A stretch of DNA of 64,000 nucleotides from Amycolatopsis bullii (GTDB taxonomy: Bacteria; Actinomycetota; Actinomycetes; Mycobacteriales; Pseudonocardiaceae): contig NZ_BNAW01000009.1 in assembly GCF_014654205.1 (NCBI RefSeq), positions 62,001 to 126,000 of the forward strand, given 5' to 3'. A model generated the notes under the pieces. It saw only the letters and a list, made by a program, of their open reading frames with translations, had not been told where the DNA came from and searched no databases. Made by a program: the position numbers and the translations under genes. Each line of letters begins with the position of its first letter. The first letter of the stretch is position 1. Of the stretch, positions 1 to 12,540 are shown piece after piece.

Positions 1-1
1 G

Positions 2-2809
2 ACCCTGGCCGTCGGCAAGGTCCTCGACGACTCCGGCCACGGCACGTTCGACGGCGTCCTGGCCGGCATGCAGTGGGCGGTGACCGAGGCGCACGCCCGC
101 GTGGTGAACATGAGCCTCGGCAGCGCGCCGTCGGACGGGACCGATCCGGTGTCCGAAGCCGTGAACACCCTGACCCGCGACTACGGGACACTGTTCGTCG
201 TCGCCGCGGGCAACTCCGGCCAGGATGAATCCGTCGAGAGCCCGGCCGCCGCCGACGCCGCCCTCGCCGTGGCCAGCGTGTCCAAGAAGGACGTGCTGAG
301 CCCGTTCTCCAGCCGTGGTCCGCGGCCCGGCGACGGCGCGGCCAAGCCGGACGTCGCGGCCCCGGGCGAGTCGATCACCGCGGCGCGCCCGGCCGGGATC
401 CCGCCCGCGGGCGAGCCCGTCGGCGACGGCTACCAGACGCTGAACGGCACCTCGATGGCAACGCCGCACGTCGCGGGCTCGGCGGCGATCCTGGCCCAGC
501 AGCACGCCGACTGGCCGGCCGAGCGGCTCAAGGCGGCACTGGCCAGCAGCGCCACGCCCGTCGACGCCGGACCGGCGGCGGTCGGCACCGGCCGCGTCGA
601 CGTCGCCCGCGCCACGACCACGGCGGTCACCGCCACCGGCGCGGCGTCGGCGTACCTCCCGTGGCCCCACCACGGGACGACCAAGAAAGCGACGGTCACC
701 TGGTACAACTCCGGATCCACGCCGGTGACGCTGGCGCTCTCCAGCGACCTCGGCGGCGTGGTCACTTTTCCGGCCAACGTGACCGTGCCCGCAGGTGGCA
801 GCACTCCCGTGGAGCTCACCTTCGCCGCCCAGGACGGCGCCCCGGGCACTCACTCCGGCATCCTCACCGCGCGCGGTGACGGCGTCAGCACCCGGACCGC
901 GCTGTCGGTCCGGCAGGAAGGCGAGACGTACAACCTCACCGTGGGCCTGCTCGACCGCGACGGCAAGCCGTGGGCGCCGACCGGGTACCCGCCGGTGGCG
1001 ATCCTCGACCTCGACACCGGCTCGCTGACCCTCGGCGAGGCGGGCACCTATCGGCTGCCGCGTGGCCGGTACGCCGTGCACAGCACCATCGAGACGCCGC
1101 GGCCTGGCCAGGAGCCGTCGTACAGCTTCATCAGCCTGCCGGAGCTGGTGCTCGACCACGACGTCACGCAGACCTTCGACGCGCGCGACGGCAAGCCGAC
1201 GTCACTGGAGCCGGACAACCCCGCGGCCCGTGGCGGCACGTACGGGGTCGAGCTGCTCAGCCGGATCACCGGCTGCGGCTGCGTCTTCGCGAACAACACG
1301 GACCTCGACCCGCGTTTCCACGAAGCCTTCGCCGCGACGGTGCCGGGGACCTCGTCGGCCGCGTTCGCCTTCAGCCAGCAGCGCCGGGCCACCGAACCGG
1401 ACCTCGAGCTGACCGCGGACGACGGGAAGCCGTTCGCGGTCCGGGGCCTGTGGCTGGAGTCCGCCGCACCGGCCGGCCGCAGCACGGTGCCGATGGTGTC
1501 CGGCGGGGCCGGCACCCAGGAGGACCTGGCCAAGATCGACGCGCGCGGCAAGCTCGTCGTCATCCAGGTGTCACCGGAAACGCCGATCACCGAGACCTAC
1601 CGGCGGCTCGCGGACGTCGAGCACGCCGGGGCGAAGCTCGCCCTGGTTTCCCTGTCGGGTGACACAGCCGCGGCCACGGTGCTCGGCGGCGACGCCCCGA
1701 CGCTGACCATGCCGACGATCTGGAGCGGTTCGTCGGTCACCGGGCGGCGGCTGGCGGAGCTGGCGAAGACGGGCGGGGCCTCGGCGACGGTCGTCAGCCG
1801 TCCGTCGCCCAATTTCCGCTACGAGCTCGGTGATGGCGTCGAGCGGGCCGTGACGGCAGCCCGCGTCCAGCGGCCGAAGACGCGTGACCTCGCCGAGGTG
1901 CGCACGGCCTACCACGACAGCACTGCCCAGACGATCCGCTACGTCGCCGCGCGCGAGTTCTTCGGCCGGATGGTCGGCTACGGCTACACCGAACCCGTCG
2001 CCGACCAGCAGGAACGCACCGAGTACTACTCCCCCGGCCGGTGGGAGACGGTGTGGACCGCGGGCCGGCTCGGGGAGCTGACGGAGAAGCTCGACCTCGC
2101 CGCGGGCCGCCAGTACCGGCTCGCGTGGAACAAGGCCGTGGCCGGGCCGTCGGTGCGCGGGCTGACCGTGACCCACTCGGGCGAGCAACCGCGTCCGTGG
2201 GCGTGGCGCAAGGACGGTGTCTTCGACATGTGGTTGCCGATGTTCGGCGACGCCGCCGGACGGCCGCGCACGGCCGAGTCGTTCTTCGGGGACACCGGAT
2301 CGGTGAGCCTGACCAAGGACGGCGTCGCGATCCCGGTGTCCCCGGACGAGCCGGGCATGGCCCGGATCCCGGTGCCGGACGCGGACGGCGCGTACCGGCT
2401 CTCCGCGGAGGTCCACCGGCACGCCGGCTGGTGGCCGCTGTGGACGGATGTGTCGGCGGAGTGGGGCTTCCGTTCGTCGGCCGCCGCGGACGGCAAGGCG
2501 CTGCCGCTGCTCACCGTCCGGTTCGACCCGGCGGTCGACCTCCGCAACGGCGCGCCGGCCGGGCGGGTCTTCACCTTCCCGGCGTTCGTCGAGCGGCAAG
2601 GCGGTGGGACCGGGACGAAGCTGGCTGTCGAGACGTCCACGGACGACGGGCGCACCTGGCAGCCCGCGGTCACCCTGCGGACCGGGGACCACTGGACAGT
2701 CGTGGTCCGAAATCCGGCAAGTGGTTTCGTCTCGCTGCGGGCGAAGGCGTCGGACGACGACGGGAACACCGTGCAGCAGACGGTGATCCGGGCGTACGGG
2801 ATCTCCTGA
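2..2809 (+). CDS. S8 subtilisin-like serine peptidase, 5' truncated by window edge
   Basis: The reading frame is open from base 2, so the gene starts before the window. The visible part begins with the conserved stretch after the catalytic His (KVLDDSGHGTFDGVLAGMQWA), continues through NMSLGS and VVAAGNSG (oxyanion Asn region), and reaches the catalytic Ser in GTSMATPHVAG near base 450. Asp and His of the triad lie upstream, unseen. About 730 residues follow the protease domain: beta-rich, with a protease-associated-like segment (KLVVIQV to GAKLALVSL, about bases 1540-1660). Such long forms are secreted multidomain subtilases of actinomycetes. Two hairpin terminators follow the stop. The substrate is unknown. 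Confidence 0.9.
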   Translation, partial: TLAVGKVLDDSGHGTFDGVLAGMQWAVTEAHARVVNMSLGSAPSDGTDPVSEAVNTLTRDYGTLFVVAAGNSGQDESVESPAAADAALAVASVSKKDVLSPFSSRGPRPGDGAAKPDVAAPGESITAARPAGIPPAGEPVGDGYQTLNGTSMATPHVAGSAAILAQQHADWPAERLKAALASSATPVDAGPAAVGTGRVDVARATTTAVTATGAASAYLPWPHHGTTKKATVTWYNSGSTPVTLALSSDLGGVVTFPANVTVPAGGSTPVELTFAAQDGAPGTHSGILTARGDGVSTRTALSVRQEGETYNLTVGLLDRDGKPWAPTGYPPVAILDLDTGSLTLGEAGTYRLPRGRYAVHSTIETPRPGQEPSYSFISLPELVLDHDVTQTFDARDGKPTSLEPDNPAARGGTYGVELLSRITGCGCVFANNTDLDPRFHEAFAATVPGTSSAAFAFSQQRRATEPDLELTADDGKPFAVRGLWLESAAPAGRSTVPMVSGGAGTQEDLAKIDARGKLVVIQVSPETPITETYRRLADVEHAGAKLALVSLSGDTAAATVLGGDAPTLTMPTIWSGSSVTGRRLAELAKTGGASATVVSRPSPNFRYELGDGVERAVTAARVQRPKTRDLAEVRTAYHDSTAQTIRYVAAREFFGRMVGYGYTEPVADQQERTEYYSPGRWETVWTAGRLGELTEKLDLAAGRQYRLAWNKAVAGPSVRGLTVTHSGEQPRPWAWRKDGVFDMWLPMFGDAAGRPRTAESFFGDTGSVSLTKDGVAIPVSPDEPGMARIPVPDADGAYRLSAEVHRHAGWWPLWTDVSAEWGFRSSAAADGKALPLLTVRFDPAVDLRNGAPAGRVFTFPAFVERQGGGTGTKLAVETSTDDGRTWQPAVTLRTGDHWTVVVRNPASGFVSLRAKASDDDGNTVQQTVIRAYGIS

Positions 2810-2820
2810 CGCGGAAATGA

Positions 2821-2859
2821 ACCGGTCCGGTGACGGGGAGCCGCCGTCACCGGACCGGT
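2821..2859. terminator. Perfect 16-bp hairpin after the subtilase
   Basis: Inverted repeat with arms 2821-2836 and 2844-2859 (16 bp perfect, 7-nt loop), starting 11 bases after the protease stop. There is no long T tract, which is usual for actinomycete terminators. It serves the plus-strand gene. Confidence 0.75.
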
Positions 2860-2887
2860 CCGGACCACACCATCCCAACCAGTGTGG

Positions 2888-2923
2888 ATCCGGCCTCCCC
2901 TCGTCAGGTAGGGGAGGCCGGAT
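2888..2923. terminator. 14-bp hairpin between convergent genes
   Basis: Arms 2888-2901 and 2910-2923 pair perfectly over 14 bp with an 8-nt loop. It sits 46 bases beyond the stop of the minus-strand malate synthase gene, so it probably terminates that gene and may back up the neighbouring hairpin. Confidence 0.7.
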
Positions 2924-2969
2924 GCTCGAAGCACTCTTTACCGCTGAGAGCACATCGAACAGAGCCCTG

Positions 2970-4577
<1,608 letters not shown>

Positions 4578-4673
4578 GGGGTGCCTCCGCGAGCTGTGGG
4601 CAGGGAAGGAAAGAAGGGGGAAGGTCGCGGCCGGACGACGGTGGGGGTTGCCGTCGTCAGGCCGCGGCCGGGA

Positions 4674-5954
<1,281 letters not shown>

Positions 5955-5968
5955 CGGATCTCCCGGTG

Positions 5969-6107
5969 TTGCGAAGTTTGCGATTGCTCGCCTTGCTTGG
6001 TCTGACCCTGACACGCCAGCGAAAACGAGGTCTAGTCGTCCAATTTGCCAATTTGTGCGAAGGGTACGTACGCTCTTTGCAAAGCTTGCGAATCGCCCGG
6101 TTCGCAA
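5969..6107. promoter_or_regulatory. Clustered RamB-type operator half-sites between aceA and ramB
   Basis: The divergent intergenic region is unusually AT-rich and repeats a TTGC(A/G)AA motif: TTGCGAAGTTTGCGA at 5969-5983, AATTTGCCAATTTG near 6042-6055, TTTGCAAAGCTTGCGAA at 6076-6092, and TTCGCAA at 6101-6107, which forms an inverted repeat with 6086-6092. CTTTGCAAA at 6075-6083 matches the core of the RamB consensus described in Corynebacterium glutamicum. It probably controls both aceA-aceB and ramB itself. Confidence 0.7.
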
Positions 6108-6182
6108 GTGATCGAAAATCCGCGTTCTTGACCGTTCACGTAACCGTTCAGGACCGGAAACCTTCCGGGAAAGAGGGCTCGC

Positions 6183-7607
6183 ATGGAGAAGACTTTCGCC
6201 GGGGCGCGGCTGCGGCACCTTCGGGAAAGCCGCTCGATGAGCCAGGCCGATCTCGCTCGTGTGCTGGAGATCTCACCCAGCTACCTCAACCAGATCGAGC
6301 ACAACTCGCGCCCGCTGACCGTGCCGGTGCTGCTGCGGATCACGCAGGCGTTCGGCGTCGACACCGAGTTCTTCGCCAACAACGACACGTCCCGGCTGGT
6401 CGCCGACGTCAAGGAAGCGCTGCTCGACGAGGTCCTCGGCGTCGACGTCACCACCAGCGAGCTCAACGACCTGGCGACGAACCTCCCGGCGATCGCGCAG
6501 GCGCTGGTCAAGCTGCACCGCAGCTACCGCAACGCTGTCGAGAACACCGCCGTGCTGACCACCGAAAACGGCCTGGGCCTGCACGGCAGCGCCGCTGCGC
6601 CGCTGCCGCACGAGGAGGTTCGCGACTTCTTCTACGAGCGCGAGAACTATGTCGCGGAACTGGACGAACGCGCCGAGAAGATGGCCGCGGAGATCCCGCT
6701 GCAACGCGGGCAGGTGCTCGGCGCGCTGAAGGAGCGCCTTTCCCAGCGCTACGGCGTCGAGGTGACCAGCGAAGGCATCGACGAAGCCGCCGGTCAGCAG
6801 CACCGCTACGAGCCGGTGACGCGCGTGCTGCGGCTGGCACCCAGCCTGCGGGTCGGGCAGCAGGCGTTCCGGATGGCTTCGCAGATCGCGCTGCTCGAGT
6901 ACGACGACCTCATCACCGAGCTCGCCGACTCGTGGGCGTTCTCCGGCCCGGCCGCCCGGTCGCTCGCCCGCGTCGGCCTGGCGAACTACTTCGCCGGGGC
7001 GCTGATCCTCCCGTATGGACCGTTCCTGGCCGCGGCCGAACGGTTCCGCTACGACATCGAGCGGCTCTGTGACCACTACGGCGTCGGCTTCGAGACCGTC
7101 TGCCACCGGCTCTCCACGCTGCAACGGCCCAAGCAGCGCGGAGTGCCGTTCTCCTTCGTGCGGGTGGACCGGGCCGGGAACATGTCCAAGCGGCAGTCGG
7201 CGGCCGGGTTCCACTTCTCCCGCGTCGGCGGCGCCTGTCCACTCTGGAACATCTACGAGGCGTTCACCCAGCCCGGCAAGATCCTCACCCAGATCGCCAC
7301 CCTGCCCGACGGCAAGAGCTACTTCTGGATCGCGCGCACGGTGTCGCGCAACATCGGCGGCTACGGCAGCCCGGGCAAGACGTTCACGGTCGGCCTGGGC
7401 TGCGAACTGCGCCACGCCGGGCGGCTGATCTACTCGACCGGCCTCGACCTGGACGAGCCGGCCGCCGCGACCCCCATCGGGATGGGCTGCAAAGTCTGCG
7501 AACGGCCAGCCTGCTCCCAGCGCGCCTTCCCGACGATCGGCAAGCAGCTCACCGTGGACGAGAACACCAGCACCTTCGTCCCCTACCCGGCGGTGCCCAA
7601 GGGCTGA
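6183..7607 (+). CDS. ramB: RamB-like XRE regulator of acetate and glyoxylate metabolism
   Basis: 474 residues. An N-terminal XRE helix-turn-helix ([30 protein letters not shown], about 8-40) is followed by the central and C-terminal domains of the short-chain fatty acid/RamB family, including an IrrE-like segment (around 225-275) and a Cys-containing tail ([18 protein letters not shown]). In corynebacteria RamB represses aceA, aceB and acetate activation genes when acetate is absent. Here it is divergent from aceA, with matching sites between them, which supports the same role and autoregulation. The ATG at 6183 has AAAGAGGG upstream. The stop abuts that of the convergent next gene. Confidence 0.9.
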   Translation: MEKTFAGARLRHLRESRSMSQADLARVLEISPSYLNQIEHNSRPLTVPVLLRITQAFGVDTEFFANNDTSRLVADVKEALLDEVLGVDVTTSELNDLATNLPAIAQALVKLHRSYRNAVENTAVLTTENGLGLHGSAAAPLPHEEVRDFFYERENYVAELDERAEKMAAEIPLQRGQVLGALKERLSQRYGVEVTSEGIDEAAGQQHRYEPVTRVLRLAPSLRVGQQAFRMASQIALLEYDDLITELADSWAFSGPAARSLARVGLANYFAGALILPYGPFLAAAERFRYDIERLCDHYGVGFETVCHRLSTLQRPKQRGVPFSFVRVDRAGNMSKRQSAAGFHFSRVGGACPLWNIYEAFTQPGKILTQIATLPDGKSYFWIARTVSRNIGGYGSPGKTFTVGLGCELRHAGRLIYSTGLDLDEPAAATPIGMGCKVCERPACSQRAFPTIGKQLTVDENTSTFVPYPAVPKG

Positions 7608-8606
7608 TCACCCGATCACGTGCGTGGTCCACTTCGTCTCGTCCGGGCCGAGCAGCGTGATCCGGCTCAGCAGTTCCTGGGCGGCGATGCCCGCGGCCTG
7701 GGGCTTGTCGATCGCGACGCACGCCCGCAGCCCGTTCTTCGTCGTGCACCGCGGCTCGCCGAGGCCGTATGTGCGGCGGGCGCCCGGCGGTGAGACGTTG
7801 ATCGTCACCAGAGCGCCGTTCGCCGAGTACTGCAGCACCAGCTGCCAGGGGACTCCGTCGTCATCCGGACGGCGCGACGTGGAGGCGTCGGACAGGCGGA
7901 ACGACGGCGGGAGGCTGCTGATGCGCAGCGGCAGGGACACCGCCCGGGGCCCGAAGGTCACCTCGCTCGCGACCCGCACCAGCGCCTGCTGAAGGTCGGG
8001 CCGGGCGAGGTAGTACGTGTGCAGCTGGGCCCAGCGGCCGTCCGGGGTCGGCCAGCGCAGGTAGCTGGCCCCGTGGTTGAGGGGGTCGTTCACGTCGGTT
8101 GTGATCCAGTGGCCGTCGCGGCCGCCGACCTTCTGCGGGACTCGCTTCGGCGTGCCGCTCAAGTTGGGTGGCGGGCCCGGTTCGCTGTCGTCGACCGAAA
8201 GCCAGATCATCGGAGGCAGGTCGCCGCGGCCGATGGCCAAGACGGTGTCGCCGTGTCCGCCGGTGGCGTATTCGATGCCCTTGATCTCCTCCGGCAGCCA
8301 GCCGAAGCTCGCCTTCGCCACCAGCGGGTTGTCGGTGGGCGCCGGTGCGACGGACGGCGGCGCGGCGAGCGACGGCGTGGGCAGGACGGCCGCCGGCGCG
8401 ATCGGGGGCGGCGCTGGCCGGAACGCCGACACCGCCGTCCAGCCCCCGGCCGTCACCACCGCGGCACAGCCCAGGACCAGCGCCGTGGTCCGCGCGCGGC
8501 GACGGCGTCCCCCGAGGCGGCGCGCGCGGTCGAGGTCGAGGCGGGACGGCGGGGCGGGCGTTTCGGCCAGTTCCTTCAGCTTGGTGGCCAGCTCGTGGTC
8601 GGTCAT
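7608..8606 (-). CDS. Single-pass membrane protein, likely partner of the upstream sigma factor
   Basis: 332 residues (MTDHELATKLKELAETPAPPSRLDLDRARRLGG...). An N-terminal basic cytoplasmic segment of about 35 residues is followed by one membrane segment (TTALVLGCAAVVTAGGWTAV), a Pro/Ala-rich linker and an extracytoplasmic domain without a motif I recognise. Its start overlaps the stop of the sigma-factor gene (ATGA, 8603-8606), the usual layout of a sigma/anti-sigma pair. I see no zinc-anti-sigma HxxxCxxC motif, so an anti-sigma role is inference from position. A much longer minus frame continues upstream but is only the antisense of ilvA. Confidence 0.8.
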   Translation of the reverse strand: MTDHELATKLKELAETPAPPSRLDLDRARRLGGRRRRARTTALVLGCAAVVTAGGWTAVSAFRPAPPPIAPAAVLPTPSLAAPPSVAPAPTDNPLVAKASFGWLPEEIKGIEYATGGHGDTVLAIGRGDLPPMIWLSVDDSEPGPPPNLSGTPKRVPQKVGGRDGHWITTDVNDPLNHGASYLRWPTPDGRWAQLHTYYLARPDLQQALVRVASEVTFGPRAVSLPLRISSLPPSFRLSDASTSRRPDDDGVPWQLVLQYSANGALVTINVSPPGARRTYGLGEPRCTTKNGLRACVAIDKPQAAGIAAQELLSRITLLGPDETKWTTHVIG

Positions 8607-9094
8607 GCTCGTCCCTCCCGGATCGGTTCGCGCAGTAGCTCGCGAAGTGCGTCCACGGCCTTCGCGGTCTGGCTCTTGACGGTGCCTTCGGAACAGCCCA
8701 GCGCCCGCGCGGTCTCCGCGACCGGGAGGTCGCAGAAGTAGCGCAGGACGACGGTCGCCCGCTGCCGGGCCGGCAGCCGCTCCAGCGCGGCCCGCAGGTC
8801 GAGGGCCAGTTCGACGTCCGCAGCAGGCGTGGACGGCTCGTGGTCTTTTTGGCGCAAATCCACCCGCCGCCACCACGACGTGCGCTGTTCGGCCAGGTAC
8901 GTGTTGACCAGCGTGCGGCGCGCGTAGCCGTCGATGTTGTCGGCGCGGGCGGCCCGCGGCCAGTTCGCGTAGAGGCGGGTGATCGCCGACTGGACCAGGT
9001 CGTCGGCCCGGTGCCAGTCGCCGCAGAGCAAGTACGCCACCTTGCGCAGCCAGGCCGCCCGCACGGTCACGTACTCGGTGAATCCGGCGTCCAT
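8603..9094 (-). CDS. SigE-family (ECF-like) RNA polymerase sigma factor
   Basis: 163 residues from ATG 9094 (MDAGFTEYVTVRAAWLRKVAYLLCGDW). Region 2 is seen in ADDLVQSAITRLYANWPRA and region 4 in LPARQRATVVLRYFCDLPVAETARALGCSEGTVKSQTAKAV. This matches the compact SigE-type family common in Streptomyces and Amycolatopsis, often paired with a membrane protein as here. It directs RNA polymerase to an unknown regulon. The frame extends upstream of 9094, but the family start and length favour this ATG. Translationally coupled to the downstream membrane protein. Confidence 0.9.
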   Translation of the reverse strand: MDAGFTEYVTVRAAWLRKVAYLLCGDWHRADDLVQSAITRLYANWPRAARADNIDGYARRTLVNTYLAEQRTSWWRRVDLRQKDHEPSTPAADVELALDLRAALERLPARQRATVVLRYFCDLPVAETARALGCSEGTVKSQTAKAVDALRELLREPIREGRA

Positions 9095-9182
9095 CGGCGC
9101 CCCCCATCTCGTTCGACACCCCTTTGATGTGGCCGGAGGCCCGAACGGTTGCCCGGGACGCGCGAGTCGTAGATTCACCGGG

Positions 9183-10439
9183 GTGCACGACATCGAGACG
9201 GTGACCGCGGCAACCATCGAAAAGGCCGCCGAGCGGCTGGCCGGGGTGGTGACCCGGACGCCGCTGGAGCCCAGCGCCCGGCTGTCGTCCCGGGTGGACG
9301 CCCAGGTCTGGGTGAAACGCGAGGACCTGCAGACCGTCCGGTCGTACAAGATCCGCGGCGCCTACAACTTCATCGTCCAGCTCGACGAGGACGTCCGCGC
9401 CCGCGGGGTCGTCTGCGCCAGCGCCGGCAACCACGCCCAGGGCGTCGCGTACGCGTGCCGCCGGCTCGGCGCCACCGGCCGCGTGTACGTCCCCGGGACC
9501 ACGCCGCGGCAGAAGCGCGAACGCATCGCGACGCTCGGCGGCGCGCACATCGAAGTGATCGTTGTCGGAGAAACGTACGAAGACGCCTTCGCCGCGGCCA
9601 ACGAGGACGCCCAGCGCACCGGCGCGACCCTGGTGCCCGCCTTCGATGACGTCCGGACCGTCGCCGGTCAGGGCACGGTCGCTCTCGAGGTGGTCGAGCA
9701 GCTCGGCTTCGTGCCCGACGTCGTGGTCGTGCCGGTCGGCGGCGGGGGGCTGCTGGCCGGGGTCGGCAGCTGGCTGCGCGAGCGGCACCCGGAGGTCCGG
9801 ATCGTCGGCGTCGAACCCGCCGGCGCGGCCTGCATGGCCGCGGCCCTGGAGGCCGGGCACCCGGTGCGGCTGCCGGAGCTCGACTCGTTCGTCGACGGCG
9901 CCGCCGTGCGCGAGGCAGGCGCGGTCACCTATCCCCTGATCCACGAGAGCGGTGCCGAGCTGACCGCGGTCGCCGAGGGCGCGGTGTGCACCGAGATGCT
10001 CGCGATGTACCAGTCCGACGGGATCATCGCCGAACCCGCGGGCGCGCTCGCCGCGGCGTCGCTCGGCACGGTCGTCGAGGTCGAGCCCGGCCAGACCGTG
10101 GTCTGCCTGGTCTCCGGCGGCAACAACGACGTCAGCCGCTACGGCGAGATCCTCGAGCGCTCGCTGATGCACGAAGGGCTGAAGCACTACTTCCTCGTCG
10201 GGTTCCCGCAGGAGCCGGGCGCGCTGCGGCGCTTCCTCGAGCAGGTCCTCGGGCCCGAAGACGACATCACCCGCTTCGAGTACGTCAAGCGCACCAACCG
10301 CGAGCTGGGCCCGGCGCTGGTCGGCCTGGAAATCGCGCGGCCGTCCGACCTGGCCGGGCTGCTGGCCCGGATGGACGCGAGCCCGCTGCAGGTGGAGCGG
10401 ATCGAGCCGGGCAGCCCCCTGTTCCACTTCCTGCTCTGA
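9183..10439 (+). CDS. ilvA: Threonine ammonia-lyase (threonine dehydratase), biosynthetic type
   Basis: PLP enzyme converting threonine to 2-oxobutanoate and ammonia, the first step of isoleucine synthesis. Catalytic domain residues 1-320: VKREDLQTVRSYKIRGAYN carries the PLP lysine and VPVGGGGLLAGVGS binds the phosphate. A short C-terminal regulatory domain follows (KHYFLVGFPQEPGALRRFLEQVLGPEDDITRFEYVKRTNRELGPALVGLEI). With GTG 9183 it has 418 residues, similar to corynebacterial IlvA with one regulatory domain. No strong ribosome site is visible. The open frame extends upstream to 8979, antisense to the sigma gene. Confidence 0.93.
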   Translation: MHDIETVTAATIEKAAERLAGVVTRTPLEPSARLSSRVDAQVWVKREDLQTVRSYKIRGAYNFIVQLDEDVRARGVVCASAGNHAQGVAYACRRLGATGRVYVPGTTPRQKRERIATLGGAHIEVIVVGETYEDAFAAANEDAQRTGATLVPAFDDVRTVAGQGTVALEVVEQLGFVPDVVVVPVGGGGLLAGVGSWLRERHPEVRIVGVEPAGAACMAAALEAGHPVRLPELDSFVDGAAVREAGAVTYPLIHESGAELTAVAEGAVCTEMLAMYQSDGIIAEPAGALAAASLGTVVEVEPGQTVVCLVSGGNNDVSRYGEILERSLMHEGLKHYFLVGFPQEPGALRRFLEQVLGPEDDITRFEYVKRTNRELGPALVGLEIARPSDLAGLLARMDASPLQVERIEPGSPLFHFLL

Positions 10440-10459
10440 GCGCGCGGTCCACTAGGCGG

Positions 10460-11029
10460 ATGGTGAAGGTCGACGGTGTCCGCAGTGTCGAGGCGTTGCG
10501 CGAAAAAGTCCACGAGGGTGCGGAGCCCGAATACCTGCTGTTCTACGGGCACACGCCCTCGAAGTCCGGCCGGGTGACGGCGAGCTGCCTGAGCCAGTGG
10601 TGGGTCGACCCGTTCGAGGCCGACGGCGTCGTCTACTCGACCGCCGAGCACTACATGATGGCGGGCAAGGCGCTGTTGTTCGGTGACGTCGAGAAGGCCG
10701 AGCTGATCCGGTCGACGCCCGACCCGAAGACGGCGAAGGTGCTCGGCCGCGAGGTCGCCGGGTTCGACGCCGCCACCTGGGAGCGGCACCGGTTCGACAT
10801 CGTCGTCGACGGCAACCTGGCCAAATTCCGGCAACACCGCGACCTGCGCCGGTTCCTGCTCGGGACCGGGGACGCGGTGCTCGTCGAGGCGTCCAAGAAG
10901 GACCTCGTCTGGGGCACCGGTCTCGCGCGCGAAGAGAAGAACGCGACCAAGCCGGACTACTGGCGCGGGCTGAACCTGCTCGGCTTCGCGCTGATGGAGG
11001 TCCGCGACCAGCTGCGGGCGCGCGTCTGA
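10460..11029 (+). CDS. NADAR (YbiA-like) family protein
   Basis: 189 residues beginning MVKVDGVRSVEALREKV. The family signatures are clear: FYGHTPSKSGRVTASCLSQWW, GVVYSTAEHYMMAGKALLFGD, and the C-terminal DLVWGTGLAREEKNATKPDYWRGLNLLGFALMEVRDQL. NADAR proteins such as E. coli YbiA hydrolyse N-glycosidic bonds in riboflavin intermediates, and others act on ADP-ribose adducts; which applies here cannot be told. It lies 20 bp after ilvA on the same strand. The stop is one base from that of the convergent peptidase gene. Confidence 0.88.
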   Translation: MVKVDGVRSVEALREKVHEGAEPEYLLFYGHTPSKSGRVTASCLSQWWVDPFEADGVVYSTAEHYMMAGKALLFGDVEKAELIRSTPDPKTAKVLGREVAGFDAATWERHRFDIVVDGNLAKFRQHRDLRRFLLGTGDAVLVEASKKDLVWGTGLAREEKNATKPDYWRGLNLLGFALMEVRDQLRARV

Positions 11030-11030
11030 C

Positions 11031-12425
11031 TCAAGGCCCGGGGACCGGCGCGCCGGGGCACGACGCCGACGTCGTCCGGCCCGTGTCGAAGAAAGTGACC
11101 ACGGCGTCGGCGCAGGGCAGCGACGCCAGCGAGCCGTGGACGTCGTCCTCGACGGTCATCAGCGCGCCGCCGATCCGTCGTTGCACCGCGAGCGCCCAGC
11201 CGATGGGCGTGACCGGCTCGTAGAGGTGGCCGGCGAGCTGCAGCGGGCTTGTCCCGTTTTCGAACGACCACGGCCGGGCGTCGAGGGGCCAGCCGATGCA
11301 GAGCTGTTCGTAGAAGCCGTAGCCGCCCGCGACCGGGAGGCGCTGCATGCGGTCGAGGCGGTGCTGCCAGACGGTCTCGAAGTCGCGCGGGCTCGGTGAC
11401 TCGTTGCAGAGCAGCGCTGTCTGCTGGAAGTGGTTGAAGGCGTGCGGCTCGCCGTTCCAGCCCAGGCCGCCTGTTGTCGTTTTTCCGGCAACGGGCGTTC
11501 CGCCGTCGCGGATGGCGGCGAGCTGCTTCGCCAGGCCGGCCCATTCCCGACGTGGGTTGGCGAGCATGCCGTTGACGCTCTCGCCGTACTCGTCCCGCAG
11601 GCCGAGCAGGGCGTTCGCGACCGCGGGCTCCGTGGTCCCGAATCGGTAAATGGCGTCGTACCTGGCGATCCAGGCCGCGAACTCGTGGAAGGTGTTCTCG
11701 CCCGCGGTCGCCTGGCCGTCGTCCATCGCGGTGACGCTGAAGGCCGGCGGCATGACGGAGTCGAGCAGCATTTTGTCCACCTGGTCGTCGAAGAGCGACC
11801 GGTACTGGGCGCCGAGCGCGGTCCCCCACGAGACGCCGTAGTAGCCGATCTTGTCCTCGCCGAGGGCGACGCGGATGCGGTCCAGGTCGCGGGCGATCGT
11901 CGGCGTGGTCAGATTCCGGACGAAGGCCGGGTCGGCGTCGACGCACTTGCGGTTCGCCTCGGCGAACCGTTCGGCGGCTTCGCGCGCCTTCTCCTCGTCG
12001 GTGCTGCCCGGCTCGGGGAATTCGGCCGGGCACGGCAGGTCGGCGCTGTAGCCGACGCCGCGCGGGTCGAACCCGACGAGGTCGTGGTGGACACCGAGGC
12101 CGCCGGCGTGGGTGTCGGCGATGCTGCCGGGCATGGTGAGCCCGGACTGGCCGGGACCGCCGGGGTTCAGCAGGATCGCGCCGGCCCGCGTGCCGGTCGC
12201 CCGGATCCGGCTGACGGCGATGTCGATTTTCCGGCCATCGGGGTCGGCGTAGTCGAGCGGGACCGGGACCAGCGTGCATTCGGTGCGGTGGTCGCCGGGG
12301 TCCCAGCCCTGAGCGACGGTGGCGCACAGCTGCCAGGAGAGCCCGTCCGCGACGGCGACCGCGGGGACGGCGGGCAGCAGTGCCGCGGCGGCGAGCAGCG
12401 GGACGGCGAGCCGGGTGATCGACAT
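11031..12425 (-). CDS. Secreted alpha/beta hydrolase of the tripeptidyl aminopeptidase type
   Basis: 464 residues. Signal peptide MSITRLAVPLLAAAALLPAVPAVAVA at the N terminus, then LNPGGPGQSG (oxyanion loop), the nucleophile elbow GVSWGT (Ser in GYYGVSWGTALGAQY), and a C-terminal TAP-like segment with the probable catalytic His in DVHGS. This order is typical of Streptomyces tripeptidyl aminopeptidases and related secreted exopeptidases (S33). The minus frame is open further upstream, but the ATG at 12425 directly precedes a proper signal sequence. Confidence 0.9.
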   Translation of the reverse strand: MSITRLAVPLLAAAALLPAVPAVAVADGLSWQLCATVAQGWDPGDHRTECTLVPVPLDYADPDGRKIDIAVSRIRATGTRAGAILLNPGGPGQSGLTMPGSIADTHAGGLGVHHDLVGFDPRGVGYSADLPCPAEFPEPGSTDEEKAREAAERFAEANRKCVDADPAFVRNLTTPTIARDLDRIRVALGEDKIGYYGVSWGTALGAQYRSLFDDQVDKMLLDSVMPPAFSVTAMDDGQATAGENTFHEFAAWIARYDAIYRFGTTEPAVANALLGLRDEYGESVNGMLANPRREWAGLAKQLAAIRDGGTPVAGKTTTGGLGWNGEPHAFNHFQQTALLCNESPSPRDFETVWQHRLDRMQRLPVAGGYGFYEQLCIGWPLDARPWSFENGTSPLQLAGHLYEPVTPIGWALAVQRRIGGALMTVEDDVHGSLASLPCADAVVTFFDTGRTTSASCPGAPVPGP

Positions 12426-12540
12426 GGGCCCAGGCTGCCGCGGAGCGGGCGTGGCGGAGATCGGCCGATCAGCCGGGGAGCACCGCCGAACGGCCGGGAA
12501 ACGGGCGTGGTCGTTTCCCGACCATCGGCGAACCCGCAGG

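Noticed and set aside
7608..10427. 939-codon minus-strand open frame
   Set aside because: Only the part from 8606 down to 7608 is a gene; the rest is antisense to the sigma gene and ilvA.
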